The notes below the pieces were generated by a model. That model made no database searches. It saw nothing but the letters and a program-made list of their open reading frames with translations, and was not told where the DNA came from. Both the position numbers and the translations under genes were made by a program. 64,000 bases of DNA from Actinomycetaceae bacterium MB13-C1-2 (GTDB lineage Bacteria > Actinomycetota > Actinomycetes > Actinomycetales > Actinomycetaceae): the NCBI GenBank assembly GCA_035621235.1, contig CP141731.1, forward strand, positions 1,054,001-1,118,000, given 5' to 3'. Below are positions 62,739 through 64,000 of this stretch, piece by piece. The number at the start of each line of letters is the position of its first letter. Within the stretch, counting starts at the first letter, position 1.

Positions 62739-63485
62739 CTAGTAGCTACCGTGAGTCAGGCCGGTAATGGAGGCAATAATCTCCTCGTACGTTGCATCTG
62801 ATGCCCGGAAGTGGCCGTTGATGCGACCGTGCCGCATAACGATTATGCGATCAGCGATAGCGCGCACGTCTGGCAGATTGTGGCTGATAAAGATCACTCC
62901 CTTGCCCATGCCGCGGAGGTTTTGGATATGCCCCAGAACCTCCGCGCTCTGAGTTACCGAGAGTGAGGCGGTGGGTTCGTCTAGGACCAGCAAGCGAGGA
63001 CTTGAAACCAGAGTTCTGGCGATAGCGACGCATTGCCTCTGTCCGCCGGACAGTGAAAATAGAAGAGAGTGGGTGTCAGGAATTCGGCCGCCCAGTTGGT
63101 CAACGTAGCTTCTGGCCCGATCGTCCATTTCCTTTTGTGAGAGCAGGCCGTTCGCTCCCGATACTTCGCGGCCGAGGAAGATATTTGAGGTGACGTCCAA
63201 GTTCTCGCAAAGGGCGAGTTCCTGAAACACGGTTGCAATGCCCAGATCAAAAGCCGCTCGCGGTGAGGGAATTGTGACTTCCTCGCCACCAAGAAAGATG
63301 GCCCCGGAGGTCGGTTCGTAGGCTCCGGAGATCATTCGCGCGATGGTGGACTTCCCCGCAGCATTGTCGCCAACAAGGGCAACTATCTCGTGTGCGTTTA
63401 CCTCAAACGACACATCAGAGACGGCTTCCACTGCGCCGAAACTCTTGGACACATGCCTGAGACTGAGAAGTGTTGGTGTGCTCAC
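62739..63485 (-). CDS. Sugar-type ABC transporter ATPase, half-size (FrcA/RbsA-like)
   Basis: 248 residues, one ATPase domain only. Walker A GDNAAGKST, the CUT2-type Q-loop region GIATVFQELALCENLDV, signature SLSGGQRQCVAIAR and Walker B LLVLDEPTASLSV identify the simple-sugar (RbsA/FrcA) group, which uses a single-domain ATPase in fructose-type importers. No permease or binding protein is in the window. The GTG start overlaps the ROK stop (GTGA), so it is read after the ROK gene; the rest of the system is probably beyond the right edge. Confidence 0.88.
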   Translation of the reverse strand: MSTPTLLSLRHVSKSFGAVEAVSDVSFEVNAHEIVALVGDNAAGKSTIARMISGAYEPTSGAIFLGGEEVTIPSPRAAFDLGIATVFQELALCENLDVTSNIFLGREVSGANGLLSQKEMDDRARSYVDQLGGRIPDTHSLLFSLSGGQRQCVAIARTLVSSPRLLVLDEPTASLSVTQSAEVLGHIQNLRGMGKGVIFISHNLPDVRAIADRIIVMRHGRINGHFRASDATYEEIIASITGLTHGSY

Positions 63486-64000
63486 TTGCCGACTCCGATC
63501 ACTACATCGCTAAGAGCGGCTTCGTTGCCGCCCGTGGGCATTGCGCTGGTTTCTACCACTTGACGTGCGAGGATCAGGGCGCCGTACAGTTCGGCGTCCG
63601 CACCAAGTGTGCTCGCTTCCACCCCAACGGCTCCCATCAAAATGGGTCGGTTGGTAAGAGCCTCGCGGATTGGCGCGATCAGCGTCTCTCCGGTTGCGGC
63701 GAGCTCGCCCCCCACGATCACTTTCGTTGCTGGTATCACCACGGCAGTGTCGGCGACGACCTTACCGATCTTGGCACCAGCGTCACTGATTACCTGGCGA
63801 CAACCCACGTCTCCCTCTTCCGCGAGAGAGATCAGGTCCGCCAAAGTAAGTTCGCCTCGGCTGAGGCGGAGAGATTCCGTGAGAACGGCGGCACCGACAA
63901 CGGTGTTTAGGCATCCTCGACCGCCACACTGGCAGATCAGTCCACCCGGATCGACCTGTATATGTCCGATCTCCCCTGCTATGCCGCGGATTCCACGGTA
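63482..64000 (-). CDS. ROK family protein (sugar kinase or repressor), C-terminal part, cut by the window edge
   Basis: The last 173 codons of a ROK protein; the 5' end lies beyond the window. Seen: GEIGHIQVDPGGLICQCGGR and then GCL, the ROK zinc site (G-H then C-x-C-G-x-x-G-C-L), and a C-terminal ADTAVVIPATKVIVGGELA. The zinc site is shared by glucokinases and by NagC/XylR repressors, and without the N-terminus (helix-turn-helix or not) the two cannot be told apart. Coupling to a sugar ABC ATPase suggests it controls or primes that uptake system. Confidence 0.85.
   Translation of the reverse strand, partial: YRGIRGIAGEIGHIQVDPGGLICQCGGRGCLNTVVGAAVLTESLRLSRGELTLADLISLAEEGDVGCRQVISDAGAKIGKVVADTAVVIPATKVIVGGELAATGETLIAPIREALTNRPILMGAVGVEASTLGADAELYGALILARQVVETSAMPTGGNEAALSDVVIGVGK

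Overview
The window is a piece of a chromosome from a moderately GC-rich actinobacterium, most likely of the Actinomycetaceae (Actinomyces, Schaalia, Trueperella and relatives). The grounds are the gene order mfd - lipoprotein - eno - septum-formation protein - DUF501 - Ppx/GppA (also seen in mycobacteria), a greA / hemolysin III / short cis-prenyltransferase cluster, a homodimeric NADP-isocitrate dehydrogenase, frequent GTG and TTG starts with 4-base overlaps, and a sortase-assembled fimbrial locus. Most of the window is ordinary housekeeping sequence. The accessory parts are at about 45.2-47.9 kb (a decayed mobile or defence island beside a tRNA) and 48.4-54 kb (fimbriae).

Layout. 0-2.4 kb: a partial DUF4921 gene, an ACT-domain protein and a lipoprotein polysaccharide deacetylase. 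2.5-8.9 kb, minus strand: an aldo/keto reductase with a heterodimeric ABC exporter, then an M18 aminopeptidase and a GNAT acetyltransferase. 9-16.7 kb: a five-gene family-5 (Opp/Dpp-like) ABC importer followed by a two-domain GH3 beta-N-acetylhexosaminidase or phosphorylase, which looks like an uptake-and-cleavage unit for amino-sugar oligosaccharides. 16.9-25.9 kb: a Gfo/Idh/MocA oxidoreductase, murB, and a run of central carbon genes (icd, a tandem two-domain phosphofructokinase, pgi, mdh). 26-36 kb: nhaA, an SLC13 anion transporter, glyA, folD, a CDF metal exporter, exonuclease III, a YihY/BrkB membrane protein and a 2H-phosphoesterase. 36-45 kb: pth, mfd, a lipoprotein, eno, a DivIC/FtsB-like protein, DUF501 and ppx.

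45.2-47.9 kb: a tRNA with anticodon UAA but a short class I variable arm, followed by a wrecked large serine recombinase, a DUF4143 ATPase with an in-frame stop near its N-terminus, an AbiEii-type toxin remnant and a winged-helix regulator remnant. 48.4-54 kb: an LPLTG tip-type adhesin, an LPLTG fimbrial shaft pilin, a strong hairpin terminator, a 53-residue single-pass membrane protein and a class C sortase. 54.3-64 kb: Bax-inhibitor-like protein, FKBP, msrA, AI-2E family protein, greA, hemolysin III, cis-prenyltransferase, PfkB kinase, xseB, xseA, a half-size sugar ABC ATPase and a partial ROK protein.

The points most worth a second look are: the phosphofructokinase with an intact first half and a degenerate second half, as in fungi and animals; the class I tRNA with a leucine anticodon; the small membrane protein coupled to the sortase behind a terminator; two copies of a 71-base intergenic repeat with inverted ends; and several short upstream reading frames that have their own ribosome binding site and end on the start codon of the next gene (importer permease, murB, folD). 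No CRISPR array, rRNA or intact insertion sequence is visible.
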